Shown: in pieces, positions 1 to 7,886 of the stretch
Layout: every line of letters begins with the position of its first letter
How positions within the stretch are numbered: position 1 is the first letter of the stretch
Assembly: GCF_021556475.1 (NCBI RefSeq)
Contig: NZ_JAKGBZ010000003.1
Span: 62,001-126,000 of the forward strand
Length of the DNA stretch: 64,000 nt
From: Acidiphilium iwatense
GTDB lineage: Bacteria > Pseudomonadota > Alphaproteobacteria > Acetobacterales > Acetobacteraceae
Direction: 5' to 3'
Translations under genes and position numbers: made by a program
Notes under the pieces: model-generated
Database searches by the model: none
Seen by the model: only the letters and a program-made list of their open reading frames with translations
What the model was told of the DNA's origin: nothing

Positions 1-793
1 TCGCCTTCTCGGCGGCTTCCTTGAGCCGCTGGAGCGCCAATTTGTCCTTGCGCAGGTCGATGCCCTGCTCGCGCTGGAATTCCGCCGCCAGATAATCGAT
101 CACCCGCTGGTCGAAATCCTCGCCGCCGAGGAAGGTATCGCCATTGGTCGATTTCACCTCGAACACGCCGTCGCCCAGTTCGAGCACCGAAATGTCGAAG
201 GTGCCGCCACCAAGGTCATAGACCGCGACGGTGCCGGCCTGTTTCTTGTCCATGCCATAGGCAAGGGCAGCGGCGGTCGGCTCGTTGATGATACGCAGCA
301 CGTCGAGTCCGGCGATCTTGCCGGCATCCTTCGTCGCCTGCCGCTGGGCGTCGTTGAAGTAGGCGGGAACCGTGATCACAGCCTGGGTGACGGTCTCGCC
401 CAGATACGCCTCGGCGGTCTCCTTCATCTTGGTCAGGATGTACGAACTGACCTGCGATGGCGCATAGCGCTGGCCGCGCGCCTCGACCCAGGCATCGCCA
501 TTGTCGCCGCGCACGATCGCATAGGGCACCAGCCCCTTGTCCTTCTCGACCGTCGGGTCGTCGTAGCGCCGGCCGATCAGGCGCTTGACCGCATACAGCG
601 TGTTGGTCGGGTTGGTGACCGCCTGCCGCTTGGCCGACTGGCCGATCAGCCGTTCGCCGTTATCGGCGAAGGCGACCATCGACGGCGTGGTGCGCGCGCC
701 CTCGCTGTTTTCGATCACGCGGACATCCTTGCCCTCCATGATCGCGACGCATGAATTGGTGGTTCCGAGGTCGATACCGATGACCTTGCTCAT
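1..793 (-). CDS. dnaK: Molecular chaperone DnaK (Hsp70), N-terminal part; gene runs off the left edge
   Basis: ATP-dependent cytosolic chaperone working with DnaJ and GrpE. About 264 N-terminal residues are visible, all in the actin-like nucleotide-binding domain. The phosphate-1 loop GIDLGTTNS lies near residues 5-13, [11 protein letters not shown] near 170 and the phosphate-2 loop DLGGGTFD near 195. The ATG at 793 is preceded by an AAGGAG ribosome site, and the sequence starts [10 protein letters not shown] as expected for the family. grpE lies upstream on the same strand, 194 bp away, with a large hairpin between them. The substrate-binding domain lies outside the window. Identity is certain. 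Confidence 0.98.
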   Translation of the reverse strand, partial: MSKVIGIDLGTTNSCVAIMEGKDVRVIENSEGARTTPSMVAFADNGERLIGQSAKRQAVTNPTNTLYAVKRLIGRRYDDPTVEKDKGLVPYAIVRGDNGDAWVEARGQRYAPSQVSSYILTKMKETAEAYLGETVTQAVITVPAYFNDAQRQATKDAGKIAGLDVLRIINEPTAAALAYGMDKKQAGTVAVYDLGGGTFDISVLELGDGVFEVKSTNGDTFLGGEDFDQRVIDYLAAEFQREQGIDLRKDKLALQRLKEAAEKA

Positions 794-860
794 TGAAACT
801 CTCCTTTCAGCGGGCATGCCGGACCCGAAGCATCGGGCAGGCCCCTTGTTTCACGGTGAT

Positions 861-891
861 AGATGTATTGAACCGACCCCCTGGGCACAAG
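861..891 (-). promoter_or_regulatory. Candidate heat-shock (sigma-32-like) promoter of dnaK
   Basis: On the minus strand a CTTG element (891-888) is followed, after 18 bases, by CAATACATCT (870-861), about 70 bp before the dnaK start. Alphaproteobacterial RpoH promoters have a CTTG -35 box with similar spacing. The -10 match is loose, so this is only a candidate. Confidence 0.3.
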
Positions 892-935
892 GGCCGGTCC
901 GATTTTCGCCTCGCGAAATTAGCGCGGCAGGGTTC

Positions 936-983
936 AGGGTGTGTACCCAATGGCGGCGTGAGCCGCCATTGGGTACACACCCT
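936..983. repeat. Perfect 22-bp hairpin between grpE and dnaK
   Basis: The arm 936-957 is the exact reverse complement of 962-983, with a four-base GTGA loop. It begins 5 bp after the grpE stop in the direction of transcription and 143 bp before dnaK. No T-run follows on either side, so it is not a classic intrinsic terminator. It may attenuate or stabilise the grpE-dnaK transcript, or be a mobile palindrome. Confidence 0.85.
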
Positions 984-987
984 AATT

Positions 988-1584
988 TCATGCTTCGATG
1001 TCCAGAGGCTTATCCGCCGGCGCCTTGGCGACCACCACCATTGCCGGCTTGAGCAGCCTGCCGTTCAGCGTCCAGGTGCGGCTCCAGGCCTGCAGCACGG
1101 TGCCGGGCGGCGCATCCGCACTTTCCTGCTCGGCCATCGCCTGATGCTTGTTGGCGTCGAACGCGGCGCCCGCCGGCTCCTCGGCCTTGATGCCGTGGCG
1201 TTCCAGCATCGCGAGGAAGCTGCGCTCCACCCCTTCGAACCCTTCCCGCAGCTTGCCGATCAGCTTCGGCTCGCCGGCCTCGGGTGCCGGCAGCGCTTCG
1301 AGGCCCCGGCGCAGATTTTCCGCCGTCTCGGCCACGTCGCCGGCGAATTTCTGCACGGCGTAGAGCCGCGCCTCCTCCACCTCGCGGCGGGTGCGCGCGC
1401 GCAGATTCTCCATCTCCGCCTGCGCGCGAATCCATTTGTCGCGCAGTTCGGCGGTCTCGGCTTCGAGTTTCGCGATCCGCTCCTGTGCCGCGGCGAGCAG
1501 ATCGGTCTCGGATTCCGGCGCCGCTTCGTCGGCTTCGGCTCCGGTGGCGATCTCGGGTTCGGTTTTCAGCGTATCGTCGGTCAT
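988..1584 (-). CDS. grpE: Nucleotide exchange factor GrpE
   Basis: Promotes ADP release from DnaK. The 198-residue protein has an acidic N-terminus, a long coiled coil (about residues 25-90, containing the family-typical AEMENLRARTRREVEEAR) and a C-terminal beta domain with GTVLQAW and a final GRLLKPAMVVVAK. Size is normal for alphaproteobacterial GrpE. The ATG at 1584 is the natural start. It lies 38 bp downstream of a glycosyltransferase gene on the same strand and upstream of dnaK, its functional partner. Confidence 0.95.
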   Translation of the reverse strand: MTDDTLKTEPEIATGAEADEAAPESETDLLAAAQERIAKLEAETAELRDKWIRAQAEMENLRARTRREVEEARLYAVQKFAGDVAETAENLRRGLEALPAPEAGEPKLIGKLREGFEGVERSFLAMLERHGIKAEEPAGAAFDANKHQAMAEQESADAPPGTVLQAWSRTWTLNGRLLKPAMVVVAKAPADKPLDIEA

Positions 1585-1622
1585 GGCGGGGAATTAGGAT
1601 AGGCTCGCGCCGGGCACAAGTC

Positions 1623-3878
1623 TCAACTAAGCACCGCCTCGATCAGCAACGACGCATAGCGGCCCATCCCGCGCCGATCCAGGAAATCCGCCCGCGCCTC
1701 CGCAATTCCGGCACGGTCCTGCTCCAGCGCCCGGCCGATCGCCGTGGCGATCGTTCCGGCATCGGCATCGTCGGGCACCACCCGCACATAACCCGGCGGT
1801 TCGATCGCCTCGGCGAGCGTCGCGGCCGCGACCGATGGAATCCCCGCCGCGATCGCGTCCATCAGCGCCCCGGAAATGCTGCCCGGCGGCGCGCGGCGGA
1901 GCTGCACCGCGACATCGGCGGCGGCGAGATAGTCGCGATAGACCGGCTCCGGCACCTGATCCGCGTCGATCGCGAGATCGATGCCGAGCGATACGGCCTG
2001 CTCGCGCAGCCCCGCGATCAGAGTGGGATTCCCCGATCCGACCAGGGCGAACCGGCTGGCGTGCGCCGATCCAAGGGCGGCAAATGCTTCGATAAGCTGT
2101 TGTGGCTCCTTGTCGCCATGAATGTGCCCAAAGCTTGCGATCAGCCTCGGCTCCGGCCCGGTGCCGAGCCGTGCCCGCGCCGCCGCGCGCCCCGCCGGCG
2201 TCAGGCTCGCGGGGTCGGGCAGCCGATACGGCGCGAAAGGCAGGAAGCGCGCAGCAATCCCGTGGTGTGCCGCAATGAACTGCTGCGTCTCCCGCGCATG
2301 GACGATCAGCGGCGATGCGGCATCCGCGACCTCGCCCAGCAGGCGCACCGGCATGGCGGCCTGATCGCGGGTCCAGGCTTCGAGCTCCGCTTGAGTCACA
2401 TCCCGGCCAAGCTCCGCCGCGGCGACCCCGCGTGCGCGCCCCTCGCCGAAGCACGACCGGTACAGATCGATCAGCCTGGCATCGTGCAGGATTGCCGCCG
2501 CGCCGTATTCCAGCAACAGCCGCGTTTCCGTCACATGAAACGGAGAATTGCCGAGCACGGCGATGATCGCGTCGAATTTCGGCGACCGCATGACCGGCGG
2601 ATCGGCCCTGCCGCCGAACCCCACGCCGCCCGGCAGAATCGGATCGCGCGTATCGGAAAACGCGGTGATCTCGGCGCGCCGCGCAAGCTCGGCGAGCAGC
2701 GCCGCGCTGTGATCGGCGCAGCCGGATGGCGTCGGCGGCAGCGGCGACAGGAACGCGATGCGCGGCCGCGCGCCGCGCGCAACGAATGGCGGCCGCATCT
2801 CGGCAAGGGCTGCGATCGGCTCCCAGAACCGCGCCGCCACTTCATCGATGGTAAAGCGGCGCCAGACCTTGTCCTGCCGCGCCTGAACCTTCCGCCATTC
2901 GCCCTCGTCGGCGAGCAACGCGCGTGCCAGGCGGCCGAGCGCTGTGGCGTCGTCGGGCGCGAAACGATCCTCCGCCTCGGCGATCAACTCGGCCTGGGCC
3001 GGCTCGGCGGCGGCGAGAACCGGCGTGCCCTGCGCCATCGCCTCGACGATCGGCAGCGAGAACCCCTCGGCGCGCGACGGTGCGATCACCAGCCGCGCTT
3101 GCACATAGACTCCGGCGAGTTCGGCATCGGTCAACCTCGGCGCAAAGCGCAACGCATCGGCAGAACCACCCGCCGCTTCGTGCAGTGCCGCAAGTCGCGC
3201 GCGCGTCGCCGCATCGTGAATCCCGATGAAGAAGAGCGGTGCGCCGATCCCCGCGCACACCACGAGTTCCGGGTTCTTGCGCGGATCGTCGCCGGCCACC
3301 ACGACGATGCCCGCGCGATCGGCGAAGCCCTGTAGCGATCTCTCGCGAATCAACCCAGGGCGCATCGCGACGCCGGTGACGTCGCTCCGCCCCACGCTCG
3401 CCGGGACCAACGCGTGCAGCCGCTTTTCGGTCGCGGCCGAAATCGGCAGAAATCGGTCATAGCGCCGCAGTGCGGCGAGCCCGGCCGCATAGTCGCGCCG
3501 CGCCCGTGATTCCCGCAAATACAGATCGGGCCAATCGAATGGGATGAAATCCAGCACCACGGCCACGCCGCGCACCGAAGCCGCACCAAGCAGACCGGCG
3601 ATCCGCGCCGGCGGGAACGACATCGGCGCCGGCTGCAAAAATATGCCGCCATGCCGGGCGAATTCATACGGCGCCATGGTGACCGCCTCGCATAGCGCCG
3701 CGAAATCCGGCGCCAGCGGTGGCAATGCCGGATCGAGCAGGAACGTGACGGCGAAATCTTCCGCCTGCGGGGCCGCAAGCATGGCAGCAACGTGCTGACC
3801 AATACCCCGATGGGCGAAATCGGGATGCTGCAGGCAGCGCGAGTCAATCAAAAGTGGTATCTTTATTAGGTTTTGCAC
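1623..3878 (-). CDS. Two-domain GT4-type glycosyltransferase
   Basis: A 751-residue protein that looks like two GT-B glycosyltransferases fused in tandem. The first half (about 1-370) starts with IPLLIDSRCLQHP and a GIGQHV motif and carries the donor-binding EX7E-type signature EGFSLPIVEAMAQGTPVLAA near residue 270. The second half restarts at PRIAFLSPLPPTPSGCADHS near residue 376 and has a weaker donor site (DAIAAGIPSVAA). Such fusions usually act in surface polysaccharide assembly. The GTG start at 3878 is chosen because the family N-terminus begins a few residues later. The only upstream space is 19 bp to a divergent gene. Sugar specificity cannot be read. Confidence 0.85.
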   Translation of the reverse strand: MQNLIKIPLLIDSRCLQHPDFAHRGIGQHVAAMLAAPQAEDFAVTFLLDPALPPLAPDFAALCEAVTMAPYEFARHGGIFLQPAPMSFPPARIAGLLGAASVRGVAVVLDFIPFDWPDLYLRESRARRDYAAGLAALRRYDRFLPISAATEKRLHALVPASVGRSDVTGVAMRPGLIRERSLQGFADRAGIVVVAGDDPRKNPELVVCAGIGAPLFFIGIHDAATRARLAALHEAAGGSADALRFAPRLTDAELAGVYVQARLVIAPSRAEGFSLPIVEAMAQGTPVLAAAEPAQAELIAEAEDRFAPDDATALGRLARALLADEGEWRKVQARQDKVWRRFTIDEVAARFWEPIAALAEMRPPFVARGARPRIAFLSPLPPTPSGCADHSAALLAELARRAEITAFSDTRDPILPGGVGFGGRADPPVMRSPKFDAIIAVLGNSPFHVTETRLLLEYGAAAILHDARLIDLYRSCFGEGRARGVAAAELGRDVTQAELEAWTRDQAAMPVRLLGEVADAASPLIVHARETQQFIAAHHGIAARFLPFAPYRLPDPASLTPAGRAAARARLGTGPEPRLIASFGHIHGDKEPQQLIEAFAALGSAHASRFALVGSGNPTLIAGLREQAVSLGIDLAIDADQVPEPVYRDYLAAADVAVQLRRAPPGSISGALMDAIAAGIPSVAAATLAEAIEPPGYVRVVPDDADAGTIATAIGRALEQDRAGIAEARADFLDRRGMGRYASLLIEAVLS

Positions 3879-3897
3879 CTTATGATAGCAATTTCAC

Positions 3898-4275
3898 ATG
3901 GATTACCCCACAACCCTATCCGGCAAAATCGAAGGTGCATCGCCGCGCAGCATCGACGCGGTGCTGCGCCGGATGATCGCCGACCGGGAAGCGCTCGTCG
4001 CCGCCAGGGACGCCGAACTGGCCGCGCGCGACCACGCCATCGCCGCCCTGGAGCGCGACATCGCCACGCGCGACCAGGACATCGCCGCCAGAAACGACGC
4101 GATCAGTATGCGCGACCACGCCATTGCCGCCCTGGAGCGCGACATCGCGGCGCTGCGCCCGCAGGCCGAGCGGCTGACCCGCCTCGCGCTGGCGCTCGAA
4201 TGGCGCGACGGCCCGCGCGCCCTGCTGGCCGTGCTGCCCGCGGCAAGGCTGCTCCGCCGGCTCACGCGCCGCTGA
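3898..4275 (+). CDS. Small coiled-coil protein of unknown function
   Basis: A 125-residue protein with no recognised family. Residues about 20-90 form an alanine/aspartate/arginine-rich heptad coiled coil; a 38-bp direct repeat (4027-4064 and 4111-4148, one mismatch) creates a 28-residue internal duplication, exactly four heptads. The C-terminus is basic and hydrophobic (ALLAVLPAARLLRRLTRR). Similar coiled coils sit beside glycosyltransferases as scaffold or chain-length modules; that role here is inference. Its ATG is 19 bp from the divergent glycosyltransferase start, and its 3' end overlaps the convergent SDR gene by 14 bp. Confidence 0.6.
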   Translation: MDYPTTLSGKIEGASPRSIDAVLRRMIADREALVAARDAELAARDHAIAALERDIATRDQDIAARNDAISMRDHAIAALERDIAALRPQAERLTRLALALEWRDGPRALLAVLPAARLLRRLTRR

Positions 4276-5026
4276 ACGACACGTCGCGCTGCCGGCGCAT
4301 CAGATGCTCGCCGGCATCGACCAGAAGCGTGGTGCCGGTGACCGACGGCGTCTCCAGGATGAACCGCACGGCCCGCGCGATATCCTCGGGCTCGCTGCCG
4401 CGCCGCAGCGGCGTCGTCGCGCGGCCCTGGGCGAACCGCGCCGCGCTCTGCTTCGGACCGATCATGGTCAGGCCCGGCGCGACGCCGCACACGCGGATGC
4501 GCGGCGCCAGTGCCATCGCGAGCATTTCGGTCGCCGCCGCGAGCGCCGCCTTGGACAGCGTATAGGCGAAAAAATCCGGGTTCAGATTGGCGAGTTTCTG
4601 ATCGAGAATATTCACGATCACGCCGTCCCGTTCGCGGCACCGCGCCGCGAATTCCCGCGCCAGCAGCACCGGCGCGGTCAGGTTCGGCGCCATATGCGCC
4701 GCGATGCCGTCCGCCGTCACGCTCGCCGCCGAATCGAACACGAAATGCGACGCATTGTTCACCAGCACCGCAACCGGCCCGGCCAGCGCCTCGGCCCGCG
4801 CGATCAACCCCGCCGCCGCGTGCGGATCGGCGAGATCGGCATCGATGATGTGCGCGACACCCCCTCCCGCCGCGATCTCGGCGGCGAGCGCCCCGGCCTC
4901 GACCGAAGCGGTGCGATAATGGATCACCACAACCCTGCCGGTCGCCGCGACCGCGCGCACGATCGCCGCCCCGATGCGTTTCGCCCCGCCGGTGATGAGC
5001 GCCGCACCCTCCATCGCCCCGCTCAT
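4262..5026 (-). CDS. SDR oxidoreductase, pteridine-reductase type
   Basis: A 254-residue Rossmann-fold NAD(P)H-dependent short-chain dehydrogenase. The cofactor loop is TGGAKRIG (12-19), NNAS sits at 90-93, and the catalytic residues are D142, Y155 and K159. The D-13-Y-4-K spacing and the use of Asp in place of the usual Ser match the pteridine reductase (PTR1/FolM-like) branch, so reduction of dihydropterins is the best guess. Its start overlaps the upstream methyltransferase stop by 4 bp (ATGA), indicating translational coupling. The 3' end overlaps the coiled-coil gene. Confidence 0.85.
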   Translation of the reverse strand: MSGAMEGAALITGGAKRIGAAIVRAVAATGRVVVIHYRTASVEAGALAAEIAAGGGVAHIIDADLADPHAAAGLIARAEALAGPVAVLVNNASHFVFDSAASVTADGIAAHMAPNLTAPVLLAREFAARCRERDGVIVNILDQKLANLNPDFFAYTLSKAALAAATEMLAMALAPRIRVCGVAPGLTMIGPKQSAARFAQGRATTPLRRGSEPEDIARAVRFILETPSVTGTTLLVDAGEHLMRRQRDVSFSGA

Positions 5027-5778
5027 CCGAACAATGCCGCGCGCAACGCCGCCGGATCGTCGAGCAGCGCGGTGGAGCGCGGCGCCAGCTCATCGAACAG
5101 CCGGGCAGTGCCGAAATCGGCGAGATCGGCCGTCATCATGCTCTCCACCATCGCCGCGTAGCGCTCGTTCAGGCTGCGGCTGGCCGGGTCGAGCCGGGCA
5201 ATCAGGATCAGCCCGGTGGGTGGCGCGTCGAACGCGATCATCGTCAGATCGGGGCGGTTGCGCTTGAGCAGCACCGGCAATTTCCACACATCCCCGGCCC
5301 ACCAGCCCGGCACCACCGCCTCGGCGCGGAACTGCTCCGCCTGATCGCGATTGGTGATGCGCGGGTCGACCGGCAGGCAGTCATGCAGCACGATCACGCT
5401 GCGCGGATGGCATACCCGCTCGGTATTGGCGAAGTCGCGCAGCAGGAACTCGAACCGGTGCATCCCGTCGAGAAACGCGAGATCGACCGGACCGCCGAGA
5501 ATCGCGACCGGATCGTGCCTGGCGAAAAACCCATCGCTCTCGCACTGGAAGAAATGGCATTCGGGCTTGCCGGAAAGCACGTCGAATTCCGGCTGCTGGA
5601 AATTCGGATCGACGGCGATCGACGCCGCCCGCGCCCGCGCCAGCGATTCGCCCTTCCACACCCCGATCTCGAGATACCGCGCCGGTTCGAGTGCCGCATG
5701 CAGCTTGGACAGGCAGTCGACATACTCGGCACCCGCGTGAAACGGCATCACCTCGACCCGCGGTGCCGCCTCGCTCAT
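5023..5778 (-). CDS. Class I SAM-dependent methyltransferase (Methyltransf_24-like)
   Basis: A 251-residue protein with the AdoMet-binding motif YLEIGVWKGESL near residue 35, an acidic post-motif (SIAVDPNF), and VDLAFLDGMHRFEF followed by VIVLHDCLP, as in small class I methyltransferases found in sugar and antibiotic clusters. The substrate is unknown. It is the upstream partner of the SDR gene (4-bp overlap) and starts 2 bp after the lipoprotein stop, so lipoprotein, methyltransferase and SDR probably share a transcript. Confidence 0.75.
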   Translation of the reverse strand: MSEAAPRVEVMPFHAGAEYVDCLSKLHAALEPARYLEIGVWKGESLARARAASIAVDPNFQQPEFDVLSGKPECHFFQCESDGFFARHDPVAILGGPVDLAFLDGMHRFEFLLRDFANTERVCHPRSVIVLHDCLPVDPRITNRDQAEQFRAEAVVPGWWAGDVWKLPVLLKRNRPDLTMIAFDAPPTGLILIARLDPASRSLNERYAAMVESMMTADLADFGTARLFDELAPRSTALLDDPAALRAALFG

Positions 5779-5780
5779 GG

Positions 5781-6296
5781 TCAGCGCGCCGCCGCGCCCA
5801 GCACGCTGTTCAGCTCGGCCTCGCTCATCTGGAATCCGACCAGCACCTGCTGATGTGCGCTGCGCGGCGCGCGCGGGAAGCTCAGCCGGATCGGCCTGGT
5901 CGTCGCCACCGCCTGATCCGCGCCGTTCCTGAAATCGAAATTCACCGGATAGACTTTCTTCGCGATGATCCGGTCGCCCTCGGTGATCGCGACGAAATAG
6001 GGCAGGGTCTGCTCGGTCAAGGTCGAGGCCGGGCCGTTGGTCGCGGCGAAGCCGATGCGGAACGTCACGCGCTCCGTCGCCTTTCCGGTCTTGGCGCAGG
6101 CGCCGGCGACCCCGGTGATCCGCGCATCGATGACCCGCGCCGCGACATCATCGGCATCCCCTTTCGCGCGCACCAGGTGGCTCGCCTGCTGCAATACCGC
6201 GACCTGCGGGCAATACAGGGTCGGCGCCTTGCTTCCGGCGCAGGCGGCGAGCCCGATCGGAGCCAGCAGAATTGCGATTCGGGCGGATCGGGTCAC
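5781..6296 (-). CDS. Predicted lipoprotein of unknown function
   Basis: The GTG at 6296 is preferred over a longer reading from 6368 because an AAGGAG site precedes it and it yields a proper signal peptide (VTRSARIAILLAPIGLAAC) with a lipobox LAAC. The mature protein (about 150 residues) should be lipidated and face the periplasm. It contains no recognised enzyme motif. It is divergent from thrB (83 bp apart) and leads the methyltransferase-SDR run. Confidence 0.7.
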   Translation of the reverse strand: MTRSARIAILLAPIGLAACAGSKAPTLYCPQVAVLQQASHLVRAKGDADDVAARVIDARITGVAGACAKTGKATERVTFRIGFAATNGPASTLTEQTLPYFVAITEGDRIIAKKVYPVNFDFRNGADQAVATTRPIRLSFPRAPRSAHQQVLVGFQMSEAELNSVLGAAAR

Positions 6297-6379
6297 AGGC
6301 GTCTCCTTGTCGATTATCGAAGTCGGGCATCGAAACCCTCCCTTGCCATCAAAACCGCGATCGGTCATCTCCGGCCTCC

Positions 6380-7339
6380 ATGGCAGTTTATACCGAGGTT
6401 ACCGACGACGCGCTGGCGGAATTCCTGGAGCTCTACGAGATCGGCCGGCTGGTCGCGTTTCGCGGCATCGCCGAGGGGGTGGAGAACAGCAATTTCTCGC
6501 TCCGCACCACGGATGGCGATTTCATCCTCACCCTCTACGAAAAACGCGTCGATCCCGCCGATCTGCCCTGGTTTCTCGGGCTGATGGAGCATCTGGCGGC
6601 GAAATCCCTGCCCTGCCCGCTGCCGGTGCGCGCGCGCGACGGCGCCAATCTCAACAAGCTCGCCGGGAAAATCGCCGCGATCACCACCTTCCTGCCCGGA
6701 ATCTGGCCGCGCCGCCCGGCGGTCGCGCATTGCGCGCCGCTCGGCGAAGCCCTGGCCCGCCTGCACCTTGCCGGCGCCGATTACGCCCCGACCCGCGCCA
6801 ATGCGCTCGGCCCCGAGGGCTGGCGGCCCTTGTTCGCCCGCTGCGCCGGCAGCGCCGACACGGTGCAGGCCGGGCTCGGCGCGGCGCTCGATGCGTCGCT
6901 CGACGCGATTCTCGCCGCCTGGCCGGACAATCTGCCGCGCGGTCATATCCACGCCGATCTGTTCCCCGACAACGTGTTCTTTCTCGACGGCAAGATCTCC
7001 GGCCTGATCGATTTCTATTTCGCCGCGACCGATCTCTACGCCTACGACATCGCGGTCTGCCTCAACGCCTGGTGTTTCGAAAACGACTTCAGCTTCAACA
7101 TCACCAAATCCCGCGCCCTGCTGCGCGGCTACCAATCGGTCCGCCCGCTCGCCGAAGCCGAACGCGCCACCCTGCCGGTTCTCTGCCAGGGTGCCGCGAT
7201 CCGCTTCCTGCTCACCCGCCTCTATGACTGGATCAATACGCCGGACGGCGCGCTGGTGACGCGCAAGGACCCGCTCGCCTATTGGCGCCGGCTGCGCTTT
7301 CACGCCCAGGCCCGCTCGGAGGGTGACTATGGACTCTGA
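6380..7339 (+). CDS. thrB: Homoserine kinase (APH-fold type)
   Basis: Phosphorylates L-homoserine in threonine synthesis. The 319-residue protein begins [16 protein letters not shown], typical of the aminoglycoside-phosphotransferase-like ThrB found in alpha- and gammaproteobacteria rather than the GHMP type. The catalytic loop HADLFPDN is at 191-198 and the metal-binding Asp at 211 (GLIDFYF). The ATG at 6380 fits the family N-terminus. The 3' end overlaps rnhA by 17 bp; thrB-rnhA adjacency is common in alphaproteobacteria. Confidence 0.95.
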   Translation: MAVYTEVTDDALAEFLELYEIGRLVAFRGIAEGVENSNFSLRTTDGDFILTLYEKRVDPADLPWFLGLMEHLAAKSLPCPLPVRARDGANLNKLAGKIAAITTFLPGIWPRRPAVAHCAPLGEALARLHLAGADYAPTRANALGPEGWRPLFARCAGSADTVQAGLGAALDASLDAILAAWPDNLPRGHIHADLFPDNVFFLDGKISGLIDFYFAATDLYAYDIAVCLNAWCFENDFSFNITKSRALLRGYQSVRPLAEAERATLPVLCQGAAIRFLLTRLYDWINTPDGALVTRKDPLAYWRRLRFHAQARSEGDYGL

Positions 7340-7829
7340 AGACCGCGCCATCGTCGACATCTGGACCGATGGCGGCTGCCGGCCGAATCCCGGCCCCGGC
7401 GGCTGGGCCGCGCTGCTGCGCTTCGGCGATCGCGAGCGCGAGCTGTCCGGTGCTGCGCAAAATACCACCAACAATCGCATGGAGCTCACCGCCGCGGCCG
7501 AAGCGCTCGAAGCGCTGAAACGCCCCTGCCGCGTGCGCCTGCACACCGACAGCGAATATCTCCGCAACGGCATCACGCGCTGGCATTCCGGCTGGGTGCG
7601 GCGCAACTGGCGCAACGCGAAGGGCGATCCAGTCGCCAATTACGACCTCTGGCAGCGCGTCCTCGCCGCCGCGAAACCGCACGAGATCGAATGGCTCTGG
7701 GTGCGCGGCCATGCCGGCGACGTCATGAACGAACGGGCCGATATTCTGGCGACCAAGGCCCGCGAGGCGCTGACCCCCCAGAGCAATATGGCTTTAAGTG
7801 GAATCGCGCGGCGATCCGCAAAGCCATGA
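7323..7829 (+). CDS. rnhA: Ribonuclease HI with a repeat-derived C-terminus
   Basis: Degrades RNA in RNA-DNA hybrids. Catalytic residues D16, E54, D76, H130 and D140 all sit exactly six positions beyond E. coli D10, E48, D70, H124 and D134. The start is GTG 7323 or ATG 7329. Residues from about 153 to 168 (ending [13 protein letters not shown]) are encoded by a 107-bp dispersed repeat that also occurs at 50840-50946, so the original C-terminus has been replaced or extended. The catalytic core is complete and the enzyme should be active. Confidence 0.96.
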   Translation: MTMDSEDRAIVDIWTDGGCRPNPGPGGWAALLRFGDRERELSGAAQNTTNNRMELTAAAEALEALKRPCRVRLHTDSEYLRNGITRWHSGWVRRNWRNAKGDPVANYDLWQRVLAAAKPHEIEWLWVRGHAGDVMNERADILATKAREALTPQSNMALSGIARRSAKP

Positions 7830-7886
7830 AATTGCTCGCCCAAACAAAGAGTAGAGCGTGATCGACTGAAAGTCATCACGCTCTAA
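7780..7886 (+). repeat. 107-bp dispersed repeat, copy 1
   Basis: This stretch matches the reverse complement of 50840-50946 over 107 bases with three substitutions and no indel. It ends in a hairpin, AGAGCGTGAT / ATCACGCTCT with inner GACT/AGTC pairing. It supplies the last codons and stop of rnhA and, on the other strand, the TAG stop of the N-formylglutamate amidohydrolase gene. It looks like a small non-autonomous palindromic element. Confidence 0.9.

Noticed and set aside
1284-3335. 683-codon open frame opposite the glycosyltransferase and grpE genes
   Set aside because: Arg/Pro-rich translation without any family motif; it is an antisense shadow caused by high GC in third codon positions.
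4027-4148. CRISPR-like repeats
   Set aside because: Only two 38-bp units inside a coding region; they encode heptads of a coiled coil.
5781-6368. Longer 195-residue form of the lipoprotein
   Set aside because: The extra N-terminus would bury the signal peptide and has no ribosome site; GTG 6296 has both.
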